Below are positions 1 to 11,802 of a DNA stretch of 64,000 nucleotides, in pieces. Below the pieces are notes generated by a model. The model saw nothing but the letters and a program-made list of their open reading frames with translations. It was not told the DNA's origin and did not search any database. The stretch is from Lichina pygmaea (Eukaryota > Ascomycota > Lichinomycetes > Lichinales > Lichinaceae): the NCBI GenBank assembly GCA_963422465.1, contig OY730171.1, positions 1,922,001 to 1,986,000 of the forward strand, given 5' to 3'. The position numbers and the translations under genes are program-made. Position 1 is the stretch's first letter. Every line of letters starts with the position of its first letter.

Positions 1-1550
1 TATAACTGCCGAAGGTTGAGCCGGAGATTTTTGCGCTCAAGCAGGCTGGCTCATCACGGCCAACACGTGATTCAGAATTGTCCACAGTGGATACACTGTA
101 CTCTGTACCTATGTACTCCGTACTTCGTACATATTGTACGTACTCCCGTACTTCCGTACGTACGTATTTGTTAGAGGTCCAATACTAAATGACTCAGCGT
201 TGATGGCTGACTAATCAATATGATATCGGCCGAATGAGGTATCTGACTAAGCGACATTACTGTAATGTGAGTCTAGTCACCTGACGTATAGAGTACGGTA
301 ATTGGACCTTACCCCTGTTCTAAAATTACCTCTCTACTACGAGTATGCTTTCCCACACAAGATGTGACTACGGCGGCATGACAAAAGTTTGTGTACATCG
401 CCACACGAGAATTCCTTTGAATATATCCATCTGGTTGTTAGTGATGTGACTTCGGTATCACGAAAAGAATGTTGAAATTGTTACATTACTTATGATCATT
501 GGGACTGACAGCATGTAGAGGCTTACACAGACTTGTCTCGTGACACTGGAACATGCAAACGGGCAGCCCAGTGGTGCAATGGAGCTCTAGCTAAGGGGGT
601 ACGGTACATACTCCGTATGGAGTGCTGTACGGTAGATCATGGTAGAGCAGAGTCACTCCATCGAGACTGTTCTTGGTAGAAATACTTAAGCACTCAGTAA
701 TTACTTGATCACTACGGTACTACGCAAGGTACATATGTATGTGAGTGCTACACTTCTAGCTATTCGACACAATTCTTATCGGCAGTATTGTATTGAAGTC
801 CTACTCCATCCCAGAGCTAGCTAAGCTAGATTACGCCGGGAAACCGTAGATTGGCAAGGAAACCTTTGGGCCATGTGACCCTAGGACAAAAAACTCCCCT
901 GCCCTCCTACCGAGATGGGCCGTCAGGCAAGAAGATTCTATCAACTGTCGCCCATGAAAGAACAAGATAAGTGACTCGAAGCAACATGTATTGGTTCGGA
1001 GAACATCTTTATGACGTACGGTAGCACGGGTAGTACACTTCGTGGTCGGGTCATACGACGTGAAGCATGAAAGCATGGAGCATGGAGCATGCCGTCACTA
1101 TCAGCATGACAAGCAGAAGAGGACGAACAGCTGAACACAATGTATATAGGGACATGTGGAGGTTATTTCAAGGAGAGGGTGTGCAACATGAGATGTAGAG
1201 TTCATTCAACATGTAAAGGGCATGTGTATGGGTATTGTGGGTATGAGCGTGGGCTTGACTTGACTGGACTGGGCTGTAGGGTAGAATTCACCCCACGACA
1301 GGGTTGTTGGAGACGGAGGAAAAACAGCCACCAAGTGCTTCACCCAACTTACCCCAGAAAGAGTCTCTGTGGAAAAGACCTGGAGAAGAAGAAGAAGAAG
1401 AAGAGATGTAGAATAGAAGGGCCAGACGTGGAGATGATCGAGGGAAGAACGGAATTGAACACGTCATGACGCAGCGGGTTCCAGTACGAGACCGGGAGGA
1501 AGTACTAGAGCCAGAGCGGATACCAGACCGTGAGGCAGAGTATGCCTAGG
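1..1550. other. Left-edge spacer, no supported gene
   Basis: I see no convincing gene here. The first 200 bases are rich in GTAC words and include one copy of GTACTCCGTAC at 113-123. A 109-codon frame at about 1141-1469 has several cysteines, but its N-terminus does not look like a signal peptide, it ends in a lysine-rich simple-repeat stretch, and I recognise no family in it. The right end is the 3' flank of MCM4. Confidence 0.5.
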
Positions 1551-2198
1551 TCAAGCGACTCCCGTGATCCGACGAATCACCTTGCGGGCTCCGTCGCCGC
1601 CGCCGACGCTGACGTGGCCCTCCTGCGCAAGGCTCTTGAGGGCGTCGGCGAAGTCGTTGGCGTCGACGTCGACGCTGCTGCTCTCGGACAGCCGCCGCAG
1701 CACGTCCGGGTAGCGCGCGGCCCCGCCGGAGCGGGTCATGTCGTCGAGGAGGGCGAGCACGGCGTTCTTGAGGTCCTGGCGACGCCGGCGTTCGGTGGCG
1801 CTGGTGCCCTCGGTGAGCAGGCTCATGTCGATGAGCCCCGTGCGCGAGTCCGTGGCGGCCTGCTTCAGCGCCGACTTGATCAGCCGCACCGCCTCGAGCA
1901 CGTCGTCGGCCGTGACGCGCGCCGACAGCCGCATCTTGGCGTGCGCCTCTGCCAATCGGATCATCGACTCGAGCTGCCGCGTCGTCGCCGTGATGCGTCG
2001 CTCGCTGGCCCGCACGTCTTCGCCGAGCTTGCGCATCTCGACGTATCGACGCACGAGCTCGTCCGATGCCTCTTGCGTGATCACCGGCTGGCATCGAGCC
2101 CGCGCGTACGAGATGTACGAGGTCAAGAACTCGACCGGCTAAAAGGAGGAAGGACGAAAAAATTATTTTCAAGTCAGTTGACGATATCGGCCGGAGCA

Positions 2199-2229
<31 letters not shown>

Positions 2230-4930
2230 AAACACGACACGTACGAGGATCTCTTGCGTGCCGGCCGCGTTTTCCGGTGCGTCCTCGAGGTACATGGAGA
2301 CGAGATGCCTGGCCAGCCTTCGGTCGTTCTGCTCGTCGATGCGGTCGAGCACGAGGTAGACGAGATCGAACCGCGAGAGCAACGTCGGCGGGAGGTCGAT
2401 GTTCTGCGGCACGGGGAGGTTGGGGTTGTACTTGCTGCCGATGGGGTTGGCCGACGCGAGGATGCTGGTTCGGGCGTTGAGCGTCGTGATGATGCCGGCC
2501 TTGGCGATCGACACCGTCTGCTGCTCCATGACCTCGTGCAGCACCGACCGCGTCGAGTCGGACATCTTGTCGAACTCGTCGATGCAGCACACCCCGCCGT
2601 CCGACAGCACAAGCGCGCCCGACTCGAGCACGAGCTGCCGCGTCTCGGGGTCGCGCGTCACGTACGCCGTCAGGCCCACGGCCGAGGACCCCTTGCCGCT
2701 CGTGTACACGCCGCGCGGCGCGATCTTGTGGATGTACTGCAGCAGCTGCGACTTGGACGTGGACGGGTCGCCGCACAGCAGGATGTTGATGTCGCCCCGA
2801 TACTTGGGGCTCCCGCCCTTCTCGAATGACTTGTTGGTCCCGCCGAACAGCTGCAGCAGGATGCCCTTCTTGACGTCGTCCATCTCGTACACGCTCGGCG
2901 CGAGCGACCTCGCGAGCAGCTCGTACACGTCCGGACGGGCCGCCGTGGCGCGGATCTTGGCCTCCTCCTCCTCGCTCACCTTCCTCGTCTCTTCGACGTC
3001 GGCCGAGACCTGGTCCGACACCTCCTGTTCCAGCGTCGACACGTCGACGCCCATGCGCCGCTTGTCGACCTTCTGCACGTGGAGGACGTCGACGTACGTC
3101 TTGAAGAGGCTCTTGATCGTCCTCTGCCGCGGGTTGATGCGCGCCGGGTTGCCCCTGAAGATGCCCGTCACCTCGATCCGGTCACCAGCCTTGCACATGT
3201 CGACGAGCTCGTCGTACACGCAGAGCGACACGGAATGCGGCGTCTGTCCGTCGGGAACACGATCGGGTGTCTCTTGAAGCTTGATCACCTGCTTGTCCGC
3301 AAAGATCGATCGGTTGTGCACAATCTGCATCGAGTTGGGCGAGCTGCAGACCTGCCGTGGGCACTGCGTAGGTTCGGCAATCTTGCCGCGGTCGATGCCC
3401 ACCATGACGGTGTGGTTGCACACCTGGCATCGGAAGAACGCTACCACGCCTTGGTCAGCCGCTGCTGGACAGAGGGGTGGGCATCACAACGATGCCGTAC
3501 CTTCTTTCATGTCCGGAATGATGGGCGTTGTCCGAATGACCAGACCCTTGACCGCGATCATCTTGTCCATGTCTAAGCTTGTCAGAAGTAACCCCGTTGA
3601 GCGTGAGGGCGCGAGCTCATACCTGACGGGTCCAGATCCCGAAGGTTGATGGTCTTATCGAGGCCGAAAGGTCTGATCTTGTAGATCCTAGACTCGATAT
3701 CGGCAACGATATCCTGATCGAGCGGCTCCACTCCGGTTGCAAATCCCTCCGTCTGGTTTCTGTCAGAACTGGGCAGGGCGGGCTCGGAGCTGACATCGCC
3801 GTTGCGAAGCCGGCTACGCCGTTGTTGTTGCTGCTGGCGGCTCCTCTGCTCGCTCAGCTCCTTTGCCGCTTCGTCTACCATGACGTCCTTCACGAGCTGA
3901 TCCATCAACGGGATGACCTCCTGCGGGTAGGACTGCAGCTGATGCCACAGCTTGAGTGTCGGCGGATAGGCCTTGAGGTTACGGACGTCCAAGTTCAAGC
4001 CGGTGAGACCCAATCGACGCATGTTACGCATCATCTCGACGTATTCCTTCTGGTTGGATACCTCCGGCTGGGATTGCGTCTCCTCCTCCGTCGCTCCGCC
4101 GGCCCACATGCGGTATTTCCTCGTGTAGTTGAGCAGAAATTTTCTGAACGAGATCATGGTATCTTGTATGGAGACGTTGGTGCCCCAGATGATCCGGGTC
4201 GAACCTCCTCCAAGGATGTCGGCATCCGATGTGTTTGGAGCGTTCTGGGAGAATGTGACGGCATCCGAGTCCGCGCCGACACCTCGAACCGGTACACCGT
4301 CCTCGTTGACGAACAGAGGGCCATGGCTGCCCTGGCTCGATCCGAAGAGCTGCGAGTGGATGTCTCCACGTCTGGGCATACCAATCCTTCCTGTTTCCTG
4401 ATCACCAGTCGATCTCGACGATCGAACAAACAACCCGCTGCTGCTGCTGGGATTGCGCTCTCGGTCCTGGCCGTTCAATGCCCTCCCGGGGCTGGAGCTG
4501 GAAGCGTAACGGATAGGGGAGGAATCTATCCCTCTGTCAGTCGTTTTGAAAGTCCTCTCGGCATACATCAAAGAATGTGTCTCTCACCTCGCGGAAGATG
4601 TGCTCCAGCCCGGGGAGTTCGATCGCCGTCTGGAGCGTCAGCGACAGATCCACGTCGCAAAGGCGAGCTGATCTCCCTTTGGCTCGCTTCATGCTCGGAG
4701 ACAAGTTGTTGATTCGGCGACGAGCGGAAGAAGAGAGGCGACGATGCAGACGCCACCCTAGCATCGTTGGTTTGCCCGGCAAATCCACTTTGCGGCCCTG
4801 GCCCGTCGTGGTCTCTATCTTCGGACGATGGCCGTGGTCTGTCTCTTTGCGAATTCTGCATGGCTGCTCGCCGCCTCGGACTTGGCACCTGTGAGCTGCG
4901 CTGCGAGCGACGAGAAGCAGGGGATGACAT
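1551..4930 (-). CDS. MCM4: DNA replication licensing factor Mcm4
   Basis: Subunit of the hexameric MCM2-7 helicase that licenses and unwinds replication origins in the nucleus. Five exons fit in frame: 4930-4588, 4531-3623, 3572-3501, 3440-2245 and 2138-1551, giving about 1035 residues, normal for fungal Mcm4. The order is a Ser/Arg/Pro-rich regulatory tail (about 1-150, kinase-target style), the MCM N domain, a zinc finger (CQVC then CPRQVC, near 445-475), the AAA+ core with Walker [10 protein letters not shown] (about 665), Walker B CIDEFDKM (about 727) and arginine finger SRFD (about 787), and a C-terminal winged helix. The start at 4930 is chosen because it opens the exon that splices in phase to the [14 protein letters not shown] segment. 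The last intron (2244-2139) contains a run of 29 G on the + strand. The identification is secure; the first splice junction is the least certain. Confidence 0.95.
2201..2229. repeat. Homopolymer tract G29 in an MCM4 intron
   Basis: Twenty-nine consecutive G on the + strand, which is C29 on the sense strand of MCM4. It lies inside the last intron, starting 15 bases after the GTACGT donor. Such a tract should be length-unstable and G-quadruplex prone on the template strand. The exact count could be a sequencing artefact. Confidence 0.9.
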
Positions 4931-6074
4931 CCTTGCATTCGGAGTTGGAAGCCGGTGGCTAGAGATGATGGTACCAGTGAAATGCGAACAGCACTTGGCT
5001 CTCGAAGGGCACGAGGGGTACGTTTTCTGGTCCAGTACGCAGCATATACTCGTACGGAGTGCGGATGGTGGACGACGCGACGCGACCGAGGCGCGTAAAG
5101 TGGCTTACCCTGAGGTGTTTCACGTGTTTGGCTCAAGCTGCTTACCTAAGCATGGGCAACAATGGATTGAGCAAAAAATCAAACAGGTCAACCTCATTTA
5201 CCAACCAGGCTGGTTAATGGCGTGGCCTAAACACGCATGTGTTTACAAATGAGGGCTCTTGCCATTGAGCTAGTCACCACGGAGAATCGCTGAGCAGAAG
5301 TATATGAACTTACAGTACGGTACCGGTAGTTTCCAGGGTGTGGAGAGAGATCCATGTCACGACCAACAGCACGTACTGTACGTGCTGTATTGCACGTCCA
5401 CTACCTTATGGGAACCTCCAACTGAGCCGTCTCGCACATGATCAATTCACGGCTAGCTTTTGAGATGATCAAGGCTAGAGGGCTGCTCGAGTCTCTGTCT
5501 ATGAGGTCCTTCTATCATTACCAGAGTTGGACAGCAAGAAGCTTTTCTCCTTTCGATGGACGCTTCCTATGGCCAATTCAAGCTACACATACATGACGAT
5601 GACGAGGAGGGCTTTCACATTGTCTTTTCCATGTCTTGGTATACCGCGCAACCCTTTCTCTCAACATCGACTTGCACAAGCCCATCTTGTGGCTTTTCCT
5701 AAGGAAGATAAACCGCACCGTACAGCAGCAGCGCTAGAAACTTCCTGTCATTCTCTTGCGTCCTGTGCATGCCAGTTGATGCCAATGCAGGCTATCAGTA
5801 CAACTGGCTCTGAAAGTGTGCCTGCTCAGCTCAAGGAGCTGGGGGCAGTCAAGTCCTGAAGGGCTCCGAATGCCATAAGGTGCCTAGGCTGTCATCATTT
5901 CCAGTTTGGGTCCGCGCGCTTTCGCATACCCAAGGGAAACTTTTATTCTGCTCACGATCTGCTGGGCGCCTGAAGCGGAATTTTGATTATAGCCTAGCAG
6001 ATATCTTACCATGCTGACAGGAAATCGGAACGGCAAGGGCCTGAGAATCCGATGTCACCTTCGGACCACTGACA
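4931..6074. other. Spacer between HST2 and MCM4
   Basis: Holds one degraded tRNA-like repeat copy (5171-5277, minus) and the downstream half of the 70-base duplication at its right end. A 110-codon frame at about 5527-5859 has no recognisable family and no good start context, so I do not call it. Confidence 0.5.
5171..5277 (-). repeat. tRNA-like repeat, copy A (degenerate, intron-like insert)
   Basis: Read on the minus strand this begins with a near-perfect D arm, TAGCTCAATGGCAAGAGC, where GCTC pairs with GAGC. An anticodon-stem half CTCAT then meets a loop TTGTAA. After an insert of about 40 bases the pairing half ATGAG follows, and then a T-loop-like TTTGATT. The spacing resembles a tRNA with an intron after position 37 (anticodon GTA by strict counting, or TGT if shifted by one). 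The T stem does not pair, so this is a pseudogene or a tRNA-derived SINE. A related copy lies at 24887-24992. Confidence 0.4.
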
Positions 6075-6182
6075 TCAGCCTTTTCGGGACCTTGTGGGCT
6101 GGTTCTGGGTCAGAGAATCCGATATCGCCTTCGGACCACTGACATCAGCCTTTTCGGGACCCTGTGGGCTGGTTCCGGGTCT
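6043..6182. repeat. 70-base tandem duplication at the HST2 3' end
   Basis: Two adjacent copies start at 6043 and 6113 and differ at only a few positions. Because 70 is not a multiple of three, the second copy is read in a different frame from the first. The duplication overlaps the C-terminal codons of the sirtuin gene and sets where it stops. Confidence 0.9.
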
Positions 6183-7424
6183 CTCGGATGTCTCATCGGC
6201 CTGAGAGGGAGTAGCGTGAGCTACGACCTTTGGCTCGACGGTTTCTCCACCCTCGTACACAATCTCGTCCTTGGCGAGTTTGCGTTTCACATAACTCTGC
6301 GTATCGCTAGAGAGCTTTAGCGTCGCGTCGACCTCTGCTGTCAGCTTCTCGACTTCCGCCTCAAGCCGCTCGTCTTCGTTCTTCGGCGACTCTTTCACCT
6401 TGACAGCCGGTGCTTCTGGCTGCGTCTTCGCCCATGTTGCTTCGAGCTCGTCTAGCCATCCCAGGGCTTCCGCGAGCTTTCGAACCCCAGTGTCGCAATC
6501 TACCAAGAAGAGGACGTCGTCCGGTCTGGAGCCAAGCCCCCCCACGCGCTCCGAGTTGATAAGAAGTCTGATGGCGGCGTTAGCCCGGCCTATAATGCAT
6601 CTGACACCCCTGGGCCATGGAGTTGGCTCACCGTGGCACTTCAGTGCGGGCGAAGCCCGGTAGGCTCGCAAATGGTTGTACGCAGAGACTCGTTCCCAGG
6701 ACGATACACATGTCTGCCGCGGCTGGTAAGGTGTGGTTTAGAAAAAACGACTCTGGTAGCTGCTGGCCAAAGAACACTACATCTGGCTTCACCAAGCCTC
6801 CGCATTCCGACTTCTCGCACCGCGGTACTCGTTTTTCCAGTATCGCCTTCTCCATATCCTCATTAGGATACGATGCATGGCATTCGATACAGCTGTGGGT
6901 GGCGAAGCTTCCATGAGCCTTGACTATCTTGTGCTCGGGAATTCCAGCTACGCGCTCGAGAATGTCGATGTTCTGTGTGAAGAGTTTCAGGAGGAGCCCC
7001 TTATCATGGAGCAGCCGGAGGAACGAATGCGTTATGGTCGGACGATACTTTCCCGGGAAGAGTTCGTGTGCCAATGTATAGAAGGGCAATGGATTCTCAC
7101 GAAAAAATGATATGTCGAACACCGCTTCCGGATAGGGCAGATCAAGCCGAGCTAGATTCGCGTAGAGGCCTGTGTCTGGTGAACGGAAATCAGGGATACC
7201 GGCGGACGTACTGATGCCAGCTCCAACCTACTCTTCGGTCAGAGGGCAGCTGAAAGCAGACGTGAGATGATATTGGCGATTGTATACGTAGCCAAGCGTA
7301 CCATTGCGACGATTTGTTTGGCTCGGCCACTGTTAATGTACTCTGCGACAGACTGGATGTCCCTCCTTTTGAGCGACTGTGGGGGAGTGTTGTCGTCCAC
7401 CAGGCGCGACTCTTCTTGCCCCAT
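6075..7424 (-). CDS. HST2: NAD-dependent protein deacetylase, Hst2/SIRT2 class
   Basis: Sirtuin that removes acyl groups from lysines using NAD+, of the cytoplasmic/nuclear Hst2 class. Exons 7424-7302, 7227-6632 and 6567-6075 join in frame to about 403 residues. Visible motifs are GAGISTSAGIPDFRSP (NAD binding, about 43-60), FTQNIDILER (catalytic-core Asn/Asp), the catalytic His in KAHGSF, a zinc module of two Cys pairs (CIEC, then CEKSEC), VLGTSL, and LLINSERVG across the last junction. The C-terminal third is charged and probably disordered. The gene ends inside a 70-base tandem duplication, so its last residues are read from duplicated DNA in a shifted frame. It is divergent from COG4 with about 400 bases between the starts. 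Confidence 0.93.
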
Positions 7425-7827
7425 GGCTCATACGGTTGCTTGATACAAAAGGTGCCTTTGTCTAGTCCAGCCAAGTCTGATGGCCTGATCAATGTGAGAT
7501 GAGTAGTTAGACTATGCGCACATGAGGATGGCAGCCTTGCCTACAATTACTCGGGGTGTTGTAGCATAGTTTACATACATACTCCGTACGGAAGGTACTG
7601 TACGTTACGTACCGGTACGGAGTACATGCGTACGGAGCTGTGGGTCAGCAGTGGCACGGTACGGTACTGTATCGATAAGCAGATATGGTACTGACATGCT
7701 GAGTCATCCCGCTGAGTAAGGGATGGACCCTGGAGACTGCATTGGAGCAATTCCGAGAGAGCATCAACCATGATCTGGGCTCTGGCAACTCTTGCTCCTC
7801 AAGCATACCAGAAGCGGAAAATCTCAA
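7425..7827. promoter_or_regulatory. Shared divergent spacer HST2/COG4
   Basis: About 400 bases between two divergent starts. It contains a GTAC-rich cluster (7570-7635) with one exact GTACGGAGTAC (7615-7625) and several partial copies. I cannot identify core promoter elements with confidence. Confidence 0.45.
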
Positions 7828-10387
7828 ATGCCTGGGGATGGCCATTCGGTAAGCCCAGACGCCGAGCTCAGCGACGATGCTGGCGACATCTTTAGCGCTA
7901 GATCCGTGTCAGAGATCAGGGCTGTCCTCGGCCACCTCAACAAGCGGGAAGCCGATGTCACGGCCCGTCTAGGTAGACTCGTCGCTTCGCAGAGAGATTT
8001 TGCCCGGGAGATTGGTCGACTGGACATCACTCGCGCACACCTGGGCGCTCAAGTGGTCACCGCAAGAGGCATAAGCAATGGCGTCCTGGCGGACTCGGCG
8101 TCGACGGCGAGACATCTTTCGGCCGCCGTCAAGCGTCTCGACCTGGAGCAATCCCGAGTCAAAGCCACTTTGGACGTGGTCGAGCAGGTTGCCGAGCTGA
8201 AGATATGTGTGCTTGGGGTCGTTGGCTCGATGGGCGCACCGCAGGACTGGGAGAAGGCTGCAGGCTATATTAGCCGTGCCTCGCAAATTCCAAAGGAGAT
8301 CCTGGAGGGCCAATTCGCGGAGGAGATTGTGCCGACAGCAGAAGTGCCAGACCCGCCGAAAGTCACCCTCGAGGCAGCAGCAGAATCGCTCTGTGGCTTA
8401 TTTCTGAGGGAGTTCGAGAAGGCCGCCAAGGAAGCAGACGGAGCAAAGGTGACTCGATTCTTCAAACTGTTTCCTTTGATCGGCCGCCCGGAGGTGGGGT
8501 TGGACGTTTACGGCAGATACGTCTGCAAGGGTGTTTCCTCACGCACGAGGGCGAATTTGAATGCCGGAGTCGCAGGAAACCAACGAAAAGATGGCTTCTT
8601 TTATGCCAGCGCCCTGACGAAGCTATTCGAGCACATTGCTCAGATAGTGGATGGGCACGGTGGGCTTGTGGAGCGTCACTATGGTTCTGGCAGTATGGTC
8701 CGAGTCATCGAGAGGTTGCAGAAGGAAGCAGACATTCAAGGTGGTCTCATTTTGGATACGTGGGCAGACGAGCGGAACGTAGACCGTCTATTGAGCGATG
8801 TCAAGTCATATGCCTTCACTTTTCTTGTCCAGAGTTTCCTACCCCAGCAGCGGCCAGGTGGGACTTCTCGGAACACGGGGTCCGGCGGACACGAGCCGGG
8901 CAACGGGCGTTACGTGGCGCAGGACGACGAAGGTGCGGATCTCAAGGATGTCGATGGTCTTCTCACTGAGCTTATGGTCATACTCGGACGATGGTCATTG
9001 TTTTGCCGCTTTCTGGCAACCAAATGCAAGGTACGTGTCTGGAACGACGGACGGGAATGCGGGATGTTGACTTGTTCAGGCATCTGTGGATCACAAGTCT
9101 GAGGGAACGGCGGAACTGCCGTTGCCCATGCCGGCGTTACTTCTGGAGTCAGCGCTTCAACGAAAGATCGGGGACCGGTATCTTTCTCTCTTTAGCACGA
9201 TGACGACGTTCTTCTTTCGGCGGTCCGTGGAAAAGGCTTTTCAGCTTGACGAGCAGCCCCCAGACCTGTTACTCAGCCTCCAAAAGCCACTCCCGTCAAA
9301 CCCACCATACATCACCTCCGCCGTGGACGATGTCATGTACATTGTCGATAAAGTCCTACAGCGGTCTCTGGCCACGTCGCAGCGCGAGGTTGTTGCGAGT
9401 ATCATCCCCAGCGTTGGCCGGGTCCTGGGCTCCGATTTTGTTGGCATGACCCAGCGTAAGATGCGCGACGAGTGCTACCCGAAAGCTGTCGTGCAAGGCG
9501 GCCTTCCACCCGAAGATAAGATTGTATCTTTTCTGGTCTTGATCAATAATCTCGATCTCGCGGCCGAGTACCTGAAACGCATCGTGCAAAGCCGACGGAC
9601 GCCGGAGACGTCTTCGAGTTCCGGAACGGAAAACACTGCTCCAGCCGACGCACTGGAAGACCTGTTTCCGTTCGATCGCGACGCGCGGTTCGTTGCCAAC
9701 TCCCTCAAAGCGATGGAGCAGAGCTTCGAGAGCAAAACATCCGAGCTGCTCAACGACGGGATCTACGTTACCTTTGATCGAGTCATCAAGCCGCGGCTAA
9801 GACCCATCGTGGCCAACGCCTTCCGGGACATTGATTACCTGATCCCCGGAGATGACGGTCGTGGCGGACACCAGCCTGATGGTGCAGGCAAAGACCTTCA
9901 GAGGTCGCACGTGAACGAGGAGGAAGTCGAGTCTCTTCTCGTCAAGCAACGCTTCGAGCGGAGCTGGGACGGCCTGATGACGCCAATCCGGCGAATCTTG
10001 ACGGCACGAAACTTTGAAAAGCTGCTCTCGACGACGGCGACATACCTCAGCAAGGTGCTCGAGAAGCGTATCTGGGGCTACCACGGCCGAGTCAACGAGC
10101 TCGGCGCCGTGCGTCTCGAGCGGGACATTGCGAACATTGTCGGCGTCGTGGTCAAATCCGGAGGGAAATACGCGCTGCGCGATGCCTTTACACGGAGCAC
10201 GCAGGTATGCGTCGCCATGACGATGGAAGAGGATGAGTGGGACGACATTGAGAACAGCGGTGGCATTGACACCGTCAAAGCCGCAGAAGAAGACGATGAC
10301 GACCATGACGACGACGGCGGCGGGTGGACCATTTCGAGAGAGGAGATTTTGAGAGCAAGGGCGATGGTCGTTCGTTCCGAGAGTTGA
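7828..10387 (+). CDS. COG4: Conserved oligomeric Golgi complex subunit 4
   Basis: Tethering subunit of lobe A of the COG complex, which captures retrograde vesicles at the Golgi. Exons 7828-9030 and 9080-10387 join in phase to about 836 residues. The N-terminal 100 residues are helical and coiled-coil-like; the middle (CGLFLREFEKAAKEAD, FFKLFPLIGR, GLDVYGRYVC) and the C-terminal helical bundle (VDDVMYIVDKVLQRSL, VLINNLDLAAEYLKRI) match the Cog4 family. The frame stays open further 5', but 7828 is the first in-frame ATG of the conserved part. The tail contains a strongly acidic Asp-rich stretch near 10290. Confidence 0.93.
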
Positions 10388-10867
10388 GGTGTTTTAGAAA
10401 GTCCTTTGCTGGCTTTGACTCCCACAGAAGAGCCACCAAGAAAGTCTTATCTCTGGGGGCACACATCTGGGGAATAATTAGATATACTACATGATGCAGA
10501 TGACCTTCTAAGCGCCCTCATCTCTTGAGCGAACTTTGCCCTGACGCTTCGTACCATCCCCCGGCTACATGTAGTCGACCATGTGCGTTGTATCGGTCTT
10601 CGCCTCCGCTCCCCTTCACACCTCGACCGGAGATCACATCGCCATCTGCCACGACAGATGGTATCTTCTATGGTTTCATATGTATATGTATGAGTGTCTA
10701 TGGATGACTGACACAATAGCGAGACAGATACGGTAGAAGGACAAACCTACAGTAGCCAGTCAGATTGCTTTGACTGATACAGCGAAGCATCGACTGATGA
10801 GCCTAACAGGCGGTCAGACAGTCCCTCAGCGGGACAGCCGAATAACTGGACGGCGGACCAGACAGAT

Positions 10868-10972
10868 AACCGGCCAGCAAGCCAGATAGCTAGCCAGCCA
10901 GCCAGCCAACCAGCCGGGGAACCATCGAACCGGCGAACCAGCCAACTAGCCAACTAGCGAATCAGCAAACCA
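10868..10972. repeat. Degenerate CCAG tetranucleotide repeat
   Basis: Roughly 100 bases built from variants of CCAGCCAG, CCAACTAG and CCAGATAG, imperfect throughout. It lies between converging gene ends. Confidence 0.8.
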
Positions 10973-11447
10973 AAGCAGGCGTCATACGATGGGTGGACAT
11001 AAGCAGGTTCTTGCCTTTGTCCAAAAGTCGCCATGAAGACAATGATGTGATGATACTGATACCATGCCGTGATGATAAGATCGATCCCAAGCTCCCAAAA
11101 TCTCAAGACAAACACAAAGAAAAAACAATTGTTTGAAAGAAGTGGGTGAGACAGGTCAAGAGGGAAGCAAAGAAATCAAGAAAGAGAAGAAGAAGGTTGA
11201 TCACCAAAGGAAAAAGGCCAAAAGATCAAGAAGACATCTTGTAGAAGAAGAAAATGTATGAGGGAACGCGTAGAGGAAAATCACAACACTACTCTTTCTA
11301 CGAGAGCAGCTACAACTCCCCCGTGGGTAAGGTGTACAACGTGAGATATAAGTAAGCAGGAAGAATAGCAGGAGGGAGGTATAGTAACCTCTGAATGAGA
11401 ATCGGATTGTTCGCTGCTTTATTTGCTTTGTCAATGTTGGCTTATAC

Positions 11448-11451
<4 letters not shown>

Positions 11452-11493
<42 letters not shown>
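11452..11493. repeat. GA dinucleotide microsatellite
   Basis: About 21 GA units with one interruption, located downstream of the PMR1 stop. Confidence 0.9.
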
Positions 11494-11802
11494 CGGACGT
11501 GGAGAAGAATGGTAGGTCGATGGGGCTTGGGGGAAAGAACAGGTCTACATATTTCTTTGCTCTCTACCTGTATATTGCTCAGGTGGGAAGTAGGAAAGGG
11601 GGAGGATAGAAAAGGGGAAAGTAGGGAGGGAAGCTGGGAGGGGGGAAAACTTGATGAGATGAGTGATGAGGATAGAGCGGGGATGAAGCGCGGTGAAAGA
11701 ACACAGTGCGAAACTAGGGGCAGGGAAGAATATGTTAGAGCGAGGAGGATACGAGATGATGATGATGCTGATGATGATGATAATGATCGAAGATCAGTAA
11801 TG

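Larger units (their letters stand above)
10388..11802. other. Convergent spacer COG4/PMR1 with simple repeats
   Basis: No gene supported. Between two converging genes lie a degenerate CCAG/CCAACTAG repeat (about 10868-10972), purine-rich DNA, and a GA microsatellite (11452-11493). Open frames here consist of translated simple repeat. Confidence 0.6.

Noticed and set aside
1140-1469. 109-codon Cys-containing frame at the left edge
   Set aside because: No signal peptide, no conserved Cys spacing, and a Lys run from simple repeat at the end.
7792-7827. Upstream non-ATG start for COG4
   Set aside because: The frame is open from 7792 but begins at TTG; the first ATG in frame is 7828.
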